Of a stretch of 61,452 nt of DNA, positions 52,550 to 60,081 are shown piece after piece. Below the pieces are notes generated by a model. The model made no database searches. It saw nothing but the letters and a program-made list of their open reading frames with translations, and was not told where the DNA came from. Numbering within the stretch: position 1 is the first letter of the stretch; each line of letters starts with the position of its first letter. Origin of the DNA: JALONO01 sp038209965 (GTDB lineage Bacteria > Bacteroidota > Bacteroidia > Cytophagales > Thermoflexibacteraceae); assembly GCA_038209965.1 (NCBI GenBank), contig JBBQXF010000010.1, forward strand, positions 1 through 61,452, given 5' to 3'. The position numbers were made by a program, and so were the translations under genes.

Positions 52550-54508
52550 ATGAGGCACATTGTTTTTTTGGTGGTGATCGCGGCTTGGTGTTGTCGCCCC
52601 TGTGCATCAATGGCCCAGCACAACCCGACCATGATCGACAGCTTGCAACGGCGGCTCCCCTATGTAGAAGGGCGGGATCGGTTGGCAGTTTTGATGGAGC
52701 TATGTTTTATCAGTCGGGACACCAACCCCGACCAGTGCATCCGTTATGGAAAAGAAGTGCTTGCTTTGGCGGCCAAGCTCAACACCACTGCCCACACTGC
52801 ACGGGCCCTAAATGTCATTGGGTTTGCCTACGGGGAAAAGGGTGATTTGATCACTTCGCTGGACTACGCCCAGCAATCGGCCCAAGTGGCCGAGTTGACC
52901 AAAGATCCAGAGCGGATGGCGTTCGCTTATTACGGCATAGCCCGCGCCAACCTGCGGCAGGGGAATTTCAACCGGACACGGTTCTATCTTGACCGGGCCA
53001 TTGGCATTTTCAAAAACCTCAAACATGAGAACGGCCTGGCTTACTGCCAAGCAATTTTTGCCGAATACCACATGGAGATGGGCCAGTATGACTTGGCCGA
53101 AAAAGATTATCAACTGATATTACAAATCAGGCGCAAGACGCATGACACGTACCGCGAATCTGGGGCCTTAAATTTTTTGGCTGATGTGCGGCTTAAACAG
53201 GGACGTTACCGCGAAGCCTTGACCGATTATTATGTAGCCCAAGCCCGCTACATTCGTTATGGCAATTTGCGCGCCCTCAGTGTGGCAATGCACCAAATAG
53301 CCCAGTGCTCATACCACTTGGCCCAGTACGATTCTGCCATTGACTATTCGGAGCGCAGCATTCGGCTGGCCAGCCAGCTCGGCCTGATGCCGCCAGTCTT
53401 GGCAAACTATGAATTGTTGCACCGGATCTATGCCGTGCGCAAGGATTTTGTTCGCGCTTATACCAGCCAAAGCTTGGCCGCCCAATTAAAAGATAGCCTG
53501 ACCAACCAGCGGGGCAACGAGCGCTTCCAAGAATTGCAGGAGAAGTTCATCAATGTGGAGCAAAAGTTCAAGTTTGAGCAATTAGAGTCGGAAAATCGGT
53601 TCCGAAGCCAATTGATCCGCTTGGGTTCGGGCGCAGGCATACTTGGGCTGTTGCTGCTGGGGCTGCTATTGCGCAAAAACTCACGAATCAAAAAAGCCAA
53701 CCAATTGCTGGAAACGCAACAAGGGGCGATCCAAGCGTCGAACGCCGCCCTACTAAAAGCCAATGCTGAACTGCTGCAAGTAAACAGTACCAAAGACAAA
53801 CTTTTCTCGATCATCAGCCACGATTTGCGCGGGCCAATTGGCAGTTTGGTCACAGTGGTCAGCCTATTGGCCAATGGCAGCCTGAGCCAGCAAGATTTCT
53901 TGAACCTGAGTGCCCACCTTCAGAAAGAAGTGAATGAAGTATATCATACTTTGGACGATTTGCTCGCTTGGGCACTCACCCAAATGCGGGGGATTCAAAC
54001 CCACCCCCAATTGACCGATTTGGCCAGTATTATGGAGCAGCAAGCGGCCTTGTTTACCGAAATGACCCGCAACAAGGAAATCCGCTTGATCAGCCACTTG
54101 GTCGGCCCGTGCATGGTCTACGCTGACACCAACCATGTGCAGCTCATTCTGCGCAACTTGCTGGGCAATGCCCTTAAATTTACCCCGACAAATGGCCAGA
54201 TCACCATTGATGTGGCCGATCAGGGCCACCAGTGGGTGGTGTCGGTGACTGACACCGGCACGGGGATGAGCCCTCAGAACTTGGCCACTTTGTTCACTTC
54301 CTTCCACCAAAGCCAACTCGGCACTGCTGGGGAGCGTGGTACTGGCCTAGGGCTGTTGCTCACCAAAGAAATGGTCGAAAAAAATGGGGGCGTGCTGTCC
54401 GTCCAGAGCACTTTGGGCCAAGGCTCGGTGTTTACCTTTTCGCTTCCCAAAAACGCGCCCACCGAGGGCATTCGCCAAGTAGCCAGTTTGGCCGCACTTG
54501 CCAGTTAA
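52550..54508 (+). CDS. TPR-containing sensor histidine kinase
   Basis: 652 residues. Signal peptide (MRHIVFLVVIAAWCCRPCAS, cut after MAQ). About six TPRs (DRLAVLMELCFISRDTNPDQ, ARALNVIGFAYGEKGDLITS, LAYCQAIFAEYHMEMGQYDL, and others) form a periplasmic sensor. One membrane span (LIRLGSGAGILGLLLLGLLL), coiled coil, then HisKA (KLFSIISHDLRGPIGSLVTV with the phosphorylated His) and HATPase (LILRNLLGNALKFTP N-box, VSVTDTGTGMSPQ, GTGLGLLLTKEMV). No response regulator gene is adjacent, so the partner is elsewhere. The ATG at 52550 begins the signal peptide. It is divergent from GH16. Confidence 0.94.
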   Translation: MRHIVFLVVIAAWCCRPCASMAQHNPTMIDSLQRRLPYVEGRDRLAVLMELCFISRDTNPDQCIRYGKEVLALAAKLNTTAHTARALNVIGFAYGEKGDLITSLDYAQQSAQVAELTKDPERMAFAYYGIARANLRQGNFNRTRFYLDRAIGIFKNLKHENGLAYCQAIFAEYHMEMGQYDLAEKDYQLILQIRRKTHDTYRESGALNFLADVRLKQGRYREALTDYYVAQARYIRYGNLRALSVAMHQIAQCSYHLAQYDSAIDYSERSIRLASQLGLMPPVLANYELLHRIYAVRKDFVRAYTSQSLAAQLKDSLTNQRGNERFQELQEKFINVEQKFKFEQLESENRFRSQLIRLGSGAGILGLLLLGLLLRKNSRIKKANQLLETQQGAIQASNAALLKANAELLQVNSTKDKLFSIISHDLRGPIGSLVTVVSLLANGSLSQQDFLNLSAHLQKEVNEVYHTLDDLLAWALTQMRGIQTHPQLTDLASIMEQQAALFTEMTRNKEIRLISHLVGPCMVYADTNHVQLILRNLLGNALKFTPTNGQITIDVADQGHQWVVSVTDTGTGMSPQNLATLFTSFHQSQLGTAGERGTGLGLLLTKEMVEKNGGVLSVQSTLGQGSVFTFSLPKNAPTEGIRQVASLAALAS

Positions 54509-54738
54509 GCCGGTTCTACTGGCTTGCGTCCAAAATAAGCCCCGGCATTGCGCAACTTTTGCCAATAAGCGGGCACGCCCGGTGGCAAGTTTCCGCGAAA
54601 ATGTGGTCAAAAATAGCGGTTTAAAATGGGGCAAAGCTCCCTTGTCCCAAAGAAATCGTTTACTGTTTTGCCAATGGCAACTAGGCCAGCCGGCTGGTTT
54701 TTGAGCAACTGCTGCTGACAACTTTAAGGCATTTCGGC

Positions 54739-55389
54739 TCACATTTTATTGCCAAAAGACAGATCGCCGGCATCGCCCAGGCCTGGCACTATGTAGAACT
54801 TGTTGTTTAGTTCTTCGTCCAAATCGCCTACCCAGAGGGTGTATTCCATTTGCATGTTGGCTTTGAGATAGTCCACCCCGTGCCGGCTGGCGATGGCCGC
54901 CACCACATGGACATGGGCAGGTTGGCCGTACTTGTGCAGGGCCTGGGCAGTTATCACGATCGACTTGCCGGTGGCCAGCATCGGATCCACCAAGATGACC
55001 TGTTTGCCCGTCAGATCCGGGGCCGCGATGTAGTTCATCTCGATCTCAAAAGTGAAATCCCGATCATTGTGCTGGCCCCGGAAGGCCCCCACGAAGGCAC
55101 TTTCAGCCTTGTCGAAAAAATTGAGGAAACCTTGGTAGAAAGGCAAACCCGCCCGCAAGATGGTGATCAGCACGGGCTGGGAAGACAGCAGCATGGTTTC
55201 GGCAATGCCCAGCGGGGTGTTCACCACTCGGGGCTCATAATCCAGCTTTTTGGAGATTTCATAGGCCAGTAGTTCGCCCAGCCGCTCCAAATTGCGGCGA
55301 AAGCGCATACTGTCCTTTTGGATCCTCTGGTCGCGCAGTTCGGCGATAAAATGATTGGCAATGGAATTTTGTTCGGTCAGGATCAGCAT
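54739..55389 (-). CDS. upp: Uracil phosphoribosyltransferase
   Basis: 216 residues. It makes UMP from uracil and PRPP in pyrimidine salvage. Typical text: LRDQRIQKDSMRFRRNLERL, VVNTPLGIAETMLLSSQPVL, TILRAGLPFYQGFLNFFDKA, the PRPP loop QVILVDPMLATGKSIVI, HVVAAIASRHGVDYLK and VPGLGDAGDLSFGNKM. Length and start (MLILTEQNS) are normal. A 230-base convergent spacer separates it from the histidine kinase. Confidence 0.96.
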   Translation of the reverse strand: MLILTEQNSIANHFIAELRDQRIQKDSMRFRRNLERLGELLAYEISKKLDYEPRVVNTPLGIAETMLLSSQPVLITILRAGLPFYQGFLNFFDKAESAFVGAFRGQHNDRDFTFEIEMNYIAAPDLTGKQVILVDPMLATGKSIVITAQALHKYGQPAHVHVVAAIASRHGVDYLKANMQMEYTLWVGDLDEELNNKFYIVPGLGDAGDLSFGNKM

Positions 55390-55481
55390 TTTCTTCCAGT
55401 AGTTTGGGCGGCAAGTTGATAAAAATCTCCCAAACTCCGCATTTTAACTGCCCTAAAGTAAGTAATAAAAAGGTTGGCCGT

Positions 55482-55515
55482 AAAAAAAGCCCGGCGAAAT
55501 CCGCCAGGCATTTTT
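55482..55515 (-). terminator. Terminator after the DUF697-like gene
   Basis: AAAAAGCC with GGCG pairs with CGCC and GGC plus TTTTT across one mismatch and a 5-base loop. It lies about 130 bases beyond the stop at 55648 on the minus strand and upstream of upp. A/T tracts make it potentially bidirectional. Confidence 0.6.
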
Positions 55516-55647
55516 GACTTACAACTTAACCCTATTGATTTAAGAAAAAAGACCCAAGCGTAACCAACTTGTTTACGCATTTCAAATATTTTACATACCA
55601 ATCTAACGTAGGCCAACACGAATAAGTTTGTTTACAAATGTTAAATT

Positions 55648-56334
55648 CTAAATGCTTTGCAATAACCTGTCTTTGAGGCGCTTAAATTCATCTTGGGTAA
55701 TGATTCCCTTCTCGAGCAGATCGGACAGTTCGCGTAGTTTGGCCACCAGATCCACTTCTGGTTTGGCCTCGCCCGAAGGGGCCGCACTGCTGCTGGTTGG
55801 CTCTTTGGGGGGCTGGCTCGGTTCGTTGGCCTCTTCTTTGGCCTTGTCACCATCTTGTCGGGTAAAACCTTTCTGCCAATCTTTCACCACGGTTTTGCCT
55901 TTCTCAAATTGTTTCGCGTAAAAATCCTTGAACTTCTCCACTTCAAAATCCTGGAGGCTGCCGCCCGCTTCAAAATGCTCGAGGAACACTTGGCCAACGG
56001 CATACGTGGAAGAACCGGCCAATGCCGCCATGCTCACCCCGCCAATCAAGGAACCGATGCCGGGAAAAAATTTGACGGCCCCCGAAAGTGCACTGCCCGT
56101 GAGCGTACCGATCCAGTTTTTGAAGCTGGCCTCGGAGAAATCTTGGCTGTAAATGATGGAAACCTGCTTGAGCATATCGATCTGAATGGCTGTTACGGCC
56201 ACCATATCGGCCAAAGGGATCGGGATGAGGCCCGCCCCCATTGACCATATAACACTACTTTGGATAACTTTATCCGCTTTCTCACGGTTATTGTTCATTT
56301 GCTCCTTGAGCTTATGAAGAAAGTAATCAATCAT
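55648..56334 (-). CDS. DUF697-like membrane protein with SHOCT-type tail
   Basis: 228 residues. The N-terminal DUF697/YcjF-like part has two hydrophobic hairpins (SSVIWSMGAGLIPIPLADMV and FPGIGSLIGGVSMAALAGSS), and a VTAIQIDMLKQVSIIYSQDF region. A Lys/Glu/Pro-rich linker follows. The last ~40 residues (VAKLRELSDLLEKGIITQDE, then FKRLKDRLL) are a SHOCT-type motif, an oligomerisation module often seen at C-termini. Function is unknown; DUF697 proteins associate with GTPase-like stress proteins. The ATG at 56334 (MIDYFLHKLKEQ) was chosen over an upstream start at 56424. Confidence 0.8.
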   Translation of the reverse strand: MIDYFLHKLKEQMNNNREKADKVIQSSVIWSMGAGLIPIPLADMVAVTAIQIDMLKQVSIIYSQDFSEASFKNWIGTLTGSALSGAVKFFPGIGSLIGGVSMAALAGSSTYAVGQVFLEHFEAGGSLQDFEVEKFKDFYAKQFEKGKTVVKDWQKGFTRQDGDKAKEEANEPSQPPKEPTSSSAAPSGEAKPEVDLVAKLRELSDLLEKGIITQDEFKRLKDRLLQSI

Positions 56335-56467
56335 GACAATAAAGGTTTGGGGACTAGGCCCGTCGGTGGTGGTATTTTGTAATAGAAACTCGAACGTAAA
56401 CCAAAAAAGAAAGTTGTAAGGCAAAATTTATCCTACTTTTACGGTTTTAGTCAGTTGACCACTATTT

Positions 56468-56959
56468 ATGCAGCGCACCCATCGTTTTTTAGGTCTATGC
56501 TTGGGGTCGGCCATTTTTGGGCTGGCTGCGTGCGGATCTGGGGCCACTTTTGAAGCCACCCGCGATTTGCCCAACTATCAATGGGCCAAGGACAGCCTAG
56601 CGGTGTTTTCCTTTGAAGTGCCCATGGCGGAGCAATCCTACGAACTGGGCTATCACCTGCGCAACACGGCCAGCTACCCCAAAGACCGGATCCATGTCAA
56701 GTTTGTCCTCACAGACAGCGCGGGCAAGGTGGTGGCCACTGGGATGAAGGCCACCTTTTTGTTCGATGCCACTACGGGTGAACCGCTGGGCCGGGGCTTG
56801 GGCGATTTGTTTGAACATGAAGTGCCGCTATTGACCAAGTATCGGTTCCCGCACCGGGGGAGGTATTCGCTCGGGCTCCAGCAATATACCCGCGAAGAAA
56901 TGTTGATTGGGGTGGCTTCGGTGGGGATCACGTTGCGCAAGTCCGTTCCATCTGAGTAG
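56468..56959 (+). CDS. gldH: Gliding motility lipoprotein GldH-like
   Basis: 163 residues. Lipobox FGLAACGSG. Family pattern: ATRDLPNYQWAKDSLAVFSF near the start, SYELGYHLRNTASYPKDRIH, and GLGDLFEHEVPLLTKYRFPH followed by GRYSLGLQQYTREEMLIGVA. GldH is an outer-membrane-associated lipoprotein needed for gliding motility in Flavobacterium, but homologues occur in non-gliding Bacteroidota. It overlaps or abuts the next gene (DUF1599), a gene order seen in relatives. Confidence 0.88.
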   Translation: MQRTHRFLGLCLGSAIFGLAACGSGATFEATRDLPNYQWAKDSLAVFSFEVPMAEQSYELGYHLRNTASYPKDRIHVKFVLTDSAGKVVATGMKATFLFDATTGEPLGRGLGDLFEHEVPLLTKYRFPHRGRYSLGLQQYTREEMLIGVASVGITLRKSVPSE

Positions 56960-56987
56960 TTTATTGTCAACCCAAACCAGAAAGCTA

Positions 56988-57539
56988 TTGTCTGCCATTA
57001 CTGCTGCCCAATATACGCGGACTATTGACCATTGCCGCAAGATTTTCGTCCAGAAAACGCGCGATTATGGCACGGCTTGGCGCATTCTCCGGCTGCCCTC
57101 GGTCACCGACCAGATCTATATCAAAGCCAAGCGGATCCGCTCCATCCAAGAAAAGGGCACCCAGAAAGTGGGGGATAACATCGCCTCGGAGTTCATGGGC
57201 ATTGTCAATTATTCGGTCATTGCGCTGATCCAACTCGGATTGCCGCCAACCGCACCGCTGGAGCTCTCGCCCGACGAGACCGAGCAGGCCTACTCCCAAG
57301 CCATAGCCGTGACCCAAGCCCTACAATTGGACAAAAACCACGACTACGACGAGGCATGGCGCACCATGCGCGTATCCAGCATCACCGATATTATTTTGAT
57401 GAAATTGCTTCGGGTGAAACAAATCGAGGACAACGCCGGCCGAACCTTGATTTCGGAAGGAGTGGATGCCAATTATCGCGATATGATCAATTACGCAGTT
57501 TATGCCTTGATCTTGCTTGGGGACGGAGAGAACAATTAG
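56988..57539 (+). CDS. DUF1599 protein, two tandem repeats
   Basis: 183 residues. Two copies of the DUF1599 repeat are visible: YTRTIDHCRKIFVQKTRDYG with RLPSVTDQIYIKAKRIRSI and GIVNYSVIALIQLGL, then YSQAIAVTQALQLDKNHDYD with RVSSITDIILMKLLRVKQIE and DMINYAVYALILLG. They are predicted to be nucleotide-pyrophosphohydrolase-like helical bundles, but function is not established. No ATG is available; the TTG at 56988 (SAITAAQYT follows) is the likeliest start, with a longer TTG at 56907 overlapping gldH possible. The order gldH, DUF1599, DoxX-like protein is usual in the phylum. Confidence 0.85.
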   Translation: MSAITAAQYTRTIDHCRKIFVQKTRDYGTAWRILRLPSVTDQIYIKAKRIRSIQEKGTQKVGDNIASEFMGIVNYSVIALIQLGLPPTAPLELSPDETEQAYSQAIAVTQALQLDKNHDYDEAWRTMRVSSITDIILMKLLRVKQIEDNAGRTLISEGVDANYRDMINYAVYALILLGDGENN

Positions 57540-57594
57540 CCGCAACTTTGCCGTTCAACAGGAGGTTTCATCTTTTATCAACTATCAAAAACGC

Positions 57595-58683
57595 ATGAAA
57601 GCAGTCAATAAAATCATTATTTTTCTCGTTGGGGGCCTGTTTATTTTTTCGGGCCTCATCAAGATAAATGATCCGGTGGGCACGCAAATCAAAATGGAGG
57701 AATATTTTGAAGTGTTTGCCAGTGATTTTGGGAGCATTTTCCACGTTTTCATCCCTTACGCCCTGCCCATTGCCGTGATTATATGTGTGATGGAGGTGGT
57801 GTTGGGCGTGGCACTCTGGGCAGGATTTCGGCCCAAACTTACCCGCTGGGCTTTGCTCTCGCTCATAGTGTTTTTTACTTTCCTTACTTTTTATTCGGCC
57901 TATTTCAATAAAGTAACCGATTGTGGTTGTTTTGGCGATGCCATCAAACTGACTCCCTGGCAGTCGTTTGGCAAAGACATCGTGCTCACAGTCTTGATCT
58001 TGTGGCTGTTTTTCCAACCCGAGGCCAAAAATCAGCGCAACGCCGCCGTGGGCAGTTGGCTCACCGGGGTGGCAACTGCCGGTGCATTGGGCTTAGCAGT
58101 CTATGCCATTCAACATTTGCCACCCATCGATTTCCGCAATTACAAAGTGGGCAACCACCTTCCCACGCTGATGAAACCCGAAGAGCCTTGCCAATTTGTG
58201 TATGTGATGGAAAAGGACGGCAAAAAAGTGGAACTGAGCGAATACCCCACCGATAAAAGCTACCAGTTTGACACCATGATCACGGTCAACCAAGAGAAAT
58301 GCACCCCAAAGATCCAAGATTACCGGGCCTGGAACGACACCTCCGACTACACCCAGCGGTCATTGACCGGGCGCAAGCTGATCATTACGGTCAACAACAC
58401 CCAAAAAACCAACAAAGCCAGTTTTGTTGCCATCAATCAGTTGGTGGCCCAGTTGAAAAACGTGGAAGTGGTGGTTTATACGGCCACAGATGGCAAGGAG
58501 TTTGAGGTATTTAGGCATGAAGTGCAACTGGCCGTGCCTTATTATTATGCCGACGGGAAAATGCTCAAAACCATCATGCGTTCCGATCCGGGCCTGTTTT
58601 TGTTGGAAGATGGCTCGGTCAAAGGAAAATGGCACTATAACGATGTGCCCAGTGCCCAAGAGGTAGAAAAAGCACTACAATAG
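57595..58683 (+). CDS. DoxX/MauE-like membrane protein (BT_3928 type)
   Basis: 362 residues. Four membrane helices at the N-terminus (IIIFLVGGLFIFSGLIKIND, IPYALPIAVIICVMEVVLGV, LTRWALLSLIVFFTFLTFYS, DIVLTVLILWLFF), with the FNKVTDCGCFGDAIKLTPWQ motif typical of MauE/DoxX quinone-linked proteins. A fifth span (LTGVATAGALGLAVYAI) leads to a soluble thioredoxin-like periplasmic domain (EEPCQFVYVMEKDGKKVELS, LIITVNNTQKTNKAS) without a CxxC. The triosephosphate isomerase gene that usually follows is not present; an ABC permease follows instead, 9 bp away. Confidence 0.87.
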   Translation: MKAVNKIIIFLVGGLFIFSGLIKINDPVGTQIKMEEYFEVFASDFGSIFHVFIPYALPIAVIICVMEVVLGVALWAGFRPKLTRWALLSLIVFFTFLTFYSAYFNKVTDCGCFGDAIKLTPWQSFGKDIVLTVLILWLFFQPEAKNQRNAAVGSWLTGVATAGALGLAVYAIQHLPPIDFRNYKVGNHLPTLMKPEEPCQFVYVMEKDGKKVELSEYPTDKSYQFDTMITVNQEKCTPKIQDYRAWNDTSDYTQRSLTGRKLIITVNNTQKTNKASFVAINQLVAQLKNVEVVVYTATDGKEFEVFRHEVQLAVPYYYADGKMLKTIMRSDPGLFLLEDGSVKGKWHYNDVPSAQEVEKALQ

Positions 58684-58692
58684 GATCAAAAT

Positions 58693-59748
58693 ATGTTGTT
58701 ATTTATCATCAAACGGTTGTTTTACGGGTTTTGGGTCATCATCGGGGTCACCATTGTGGTGTTCTTGATTTTCCATGTGCTCCCCGGCGACCCGGCCGAT
58801 GCCATTGCGGGCCGGATGCGCCGGGAAGAAGACCGGCAGCGCATCCGCCAAGAATATAACTTGGACAAGCCGGTGCTCTACCAATTGATCCTCTATTTCA
58901 ACGATGTATCTTTTCTTTCCTTCCACGACAACACGCCTCAGGCCCAACAAAAATACCGGTTTACCCCGTTGGTTCCATTTGGCAACAAGGTGATGGTTTG
59001 GAAGGCTCCCTACCTGCGGGAGTCGTTCCAGAGCCACTTGCCCGTGACCGACATCGTCCTGAACGATCTCAAAGGTACCTTTTGGCTATCGGTAGCGGCC
59101 ATGACTTTTGCCACATTTTTTGGCATTGCGCTGGGGCTGGTGTCAGCCCTGCACCAGTCCCGCTGGCTCGATCACGTGCTCATCACCACTTCGGTATTGG
59201 GTATTTCAGCCCCTTCTTTCATCACGGCCATTGTCATCCAAGTGTTTTTTGGCTATTACCTGTCCGAGTGGACTGGCCTGCCGGGCCACGGTTCGCTGTT
59301 CGAGAAAGATGCCAATGGGGTGTCACAACTATTTTTGAAGAATTTGATCCTGCCCGCCATTACGCTGGGCATTCGTCCGTTGGCCATTATCATGCAGATC
59401 ACCCGCAACTCGATGATTGACGTTCTGAGCCAAGATTTCATCCGCACGGCCAAGGCCAAGGGAGCCGGCCAGTGGAGCATTGTTTTCAAACATGCCCTCA
59501 AAAATGCCCTCAACCCGGTCATAACGGCCGTGACTGGCTGGCTGGCCTCGCTCATGGCCGGCGCATTCTTTGTGGAATATATTTTTAATTTTCACGGACT
59601 GGGCTATGACACGATTGAAGCGGTCAAAAACAAGGATCTACCATTGGTAATGGGCGCCACCATTGTAGTGGCCATCTTTTTTGTCTTTGTTAATATTTTT
59701 GTGGACCTGCTCTATGCCCTGATCGATCCCCGGATCAAGCTACAGTAG
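58693..59748 (+). CDS. DppB/OppB-type ABC transporter permease
   Basis: 351 residues. N-terminal TM1 (LLFIIKRLFYGFWVIIGVTI), GDPADAIAGRM family motif, long periplasmic segment, then the core helices WLSVAAMTFATFFGIALGLV, VLITTSVLGISAPSFITAIV, the EAA loop FIRTAKAKGAGQWSIVFKHA (LKNALNPVITAV), and LAGAFFVEYIFNFHGLGYDT-like text (MAGAFFVEYIFNFHGLGYDT). It imports or exports peptides or similar solutes with a partner DppC-type permease, binding protein and ATPases, none of which is adjacent. It is separated by 9 bp from the DoxX-like gene. Confidence 0.93.
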   Translation: MLLFIIKRLFYGFWVIIGVTIVVFLIFHVLPGDPADAIAGRMRREEDRQRIRQEYNLDKPVLYQLILYFNDVSFLSFHDNTPQAQQKYRFTPLVPFGNKVMVWKAPYLRESFQSHLPVTDIVLNDLKGTFWLSVAAMTFATFFGIALGLVSALHQSRWLDHVLITTSVLGISAPSFITAIVIQVFFGYYLSEWTGLPGHGSLFEKDANGVSQLFLKNLILPAITLGIRPLAIIMQITRNSMIDVLSQDFIRTAKAKGAGQWSIVFKHALKNALNPVITAVTGWLASLMAGAFFVEYIFNFHGLGYDTIEAVKNKDLPLVMGATIVVAIFFVFVNIFVDLLYALIDPRIKLQ

Positions 59749-59794
59749 CCAACTCGCAATCGTTCTGTCCGTACAAATATACTCCCAAGGCCAA

Positions 59795-60025
59795 CTAATG
59801 GCGCTGGATCCCAGTCGGAATTGGCATTTTGGCGGCCAGGTAGCTAGCGTAGTGCTCTATCACCCGGTTCACTGCCAAAGGTTTTGCTGGTAGTAGAATG
59901 AGTGCCCCCGATTTGAATAGCCCACCTTTTATTGCTCCGAACCAATTTTGGCGGTGTCTCCCGATCAAATTGCCACCATCGTTATCCACTACCAGCGGAA
60001 GAGCCAACCAAAAAATGTTTTGCAC
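59795..60025 (-). CDS. Possible small protein, unrecognised
   Basis: A 76-codon minus-strand frame (GTG start at 60025, MQNIFWLALPLVVDN-like start as read, ending YASYLAAKMPIPTGIQRH) that looks somewhat coding, with RHRQNWFGAIKGGLFKSGAL in its middle. No family was recognised. It lies in the 333-base spacer between the permease and the dehydratase. It may be a real small gene, a remnant, or chance. Confidence 0.25.
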   Translation of the reverse strand: MQNIFWLALPLVVDNDGGNLIGRHRQNWFGAIKGGLFKSGALILLPAKPLAVNRVIEHYASYLAAKMPIPTGIQRH

Positions 60026-60081
60026 AAGTGTGGAGTTTTGCTAACTTGGCTACCCATAAAACCAATGGGACAAGGGAAAAC

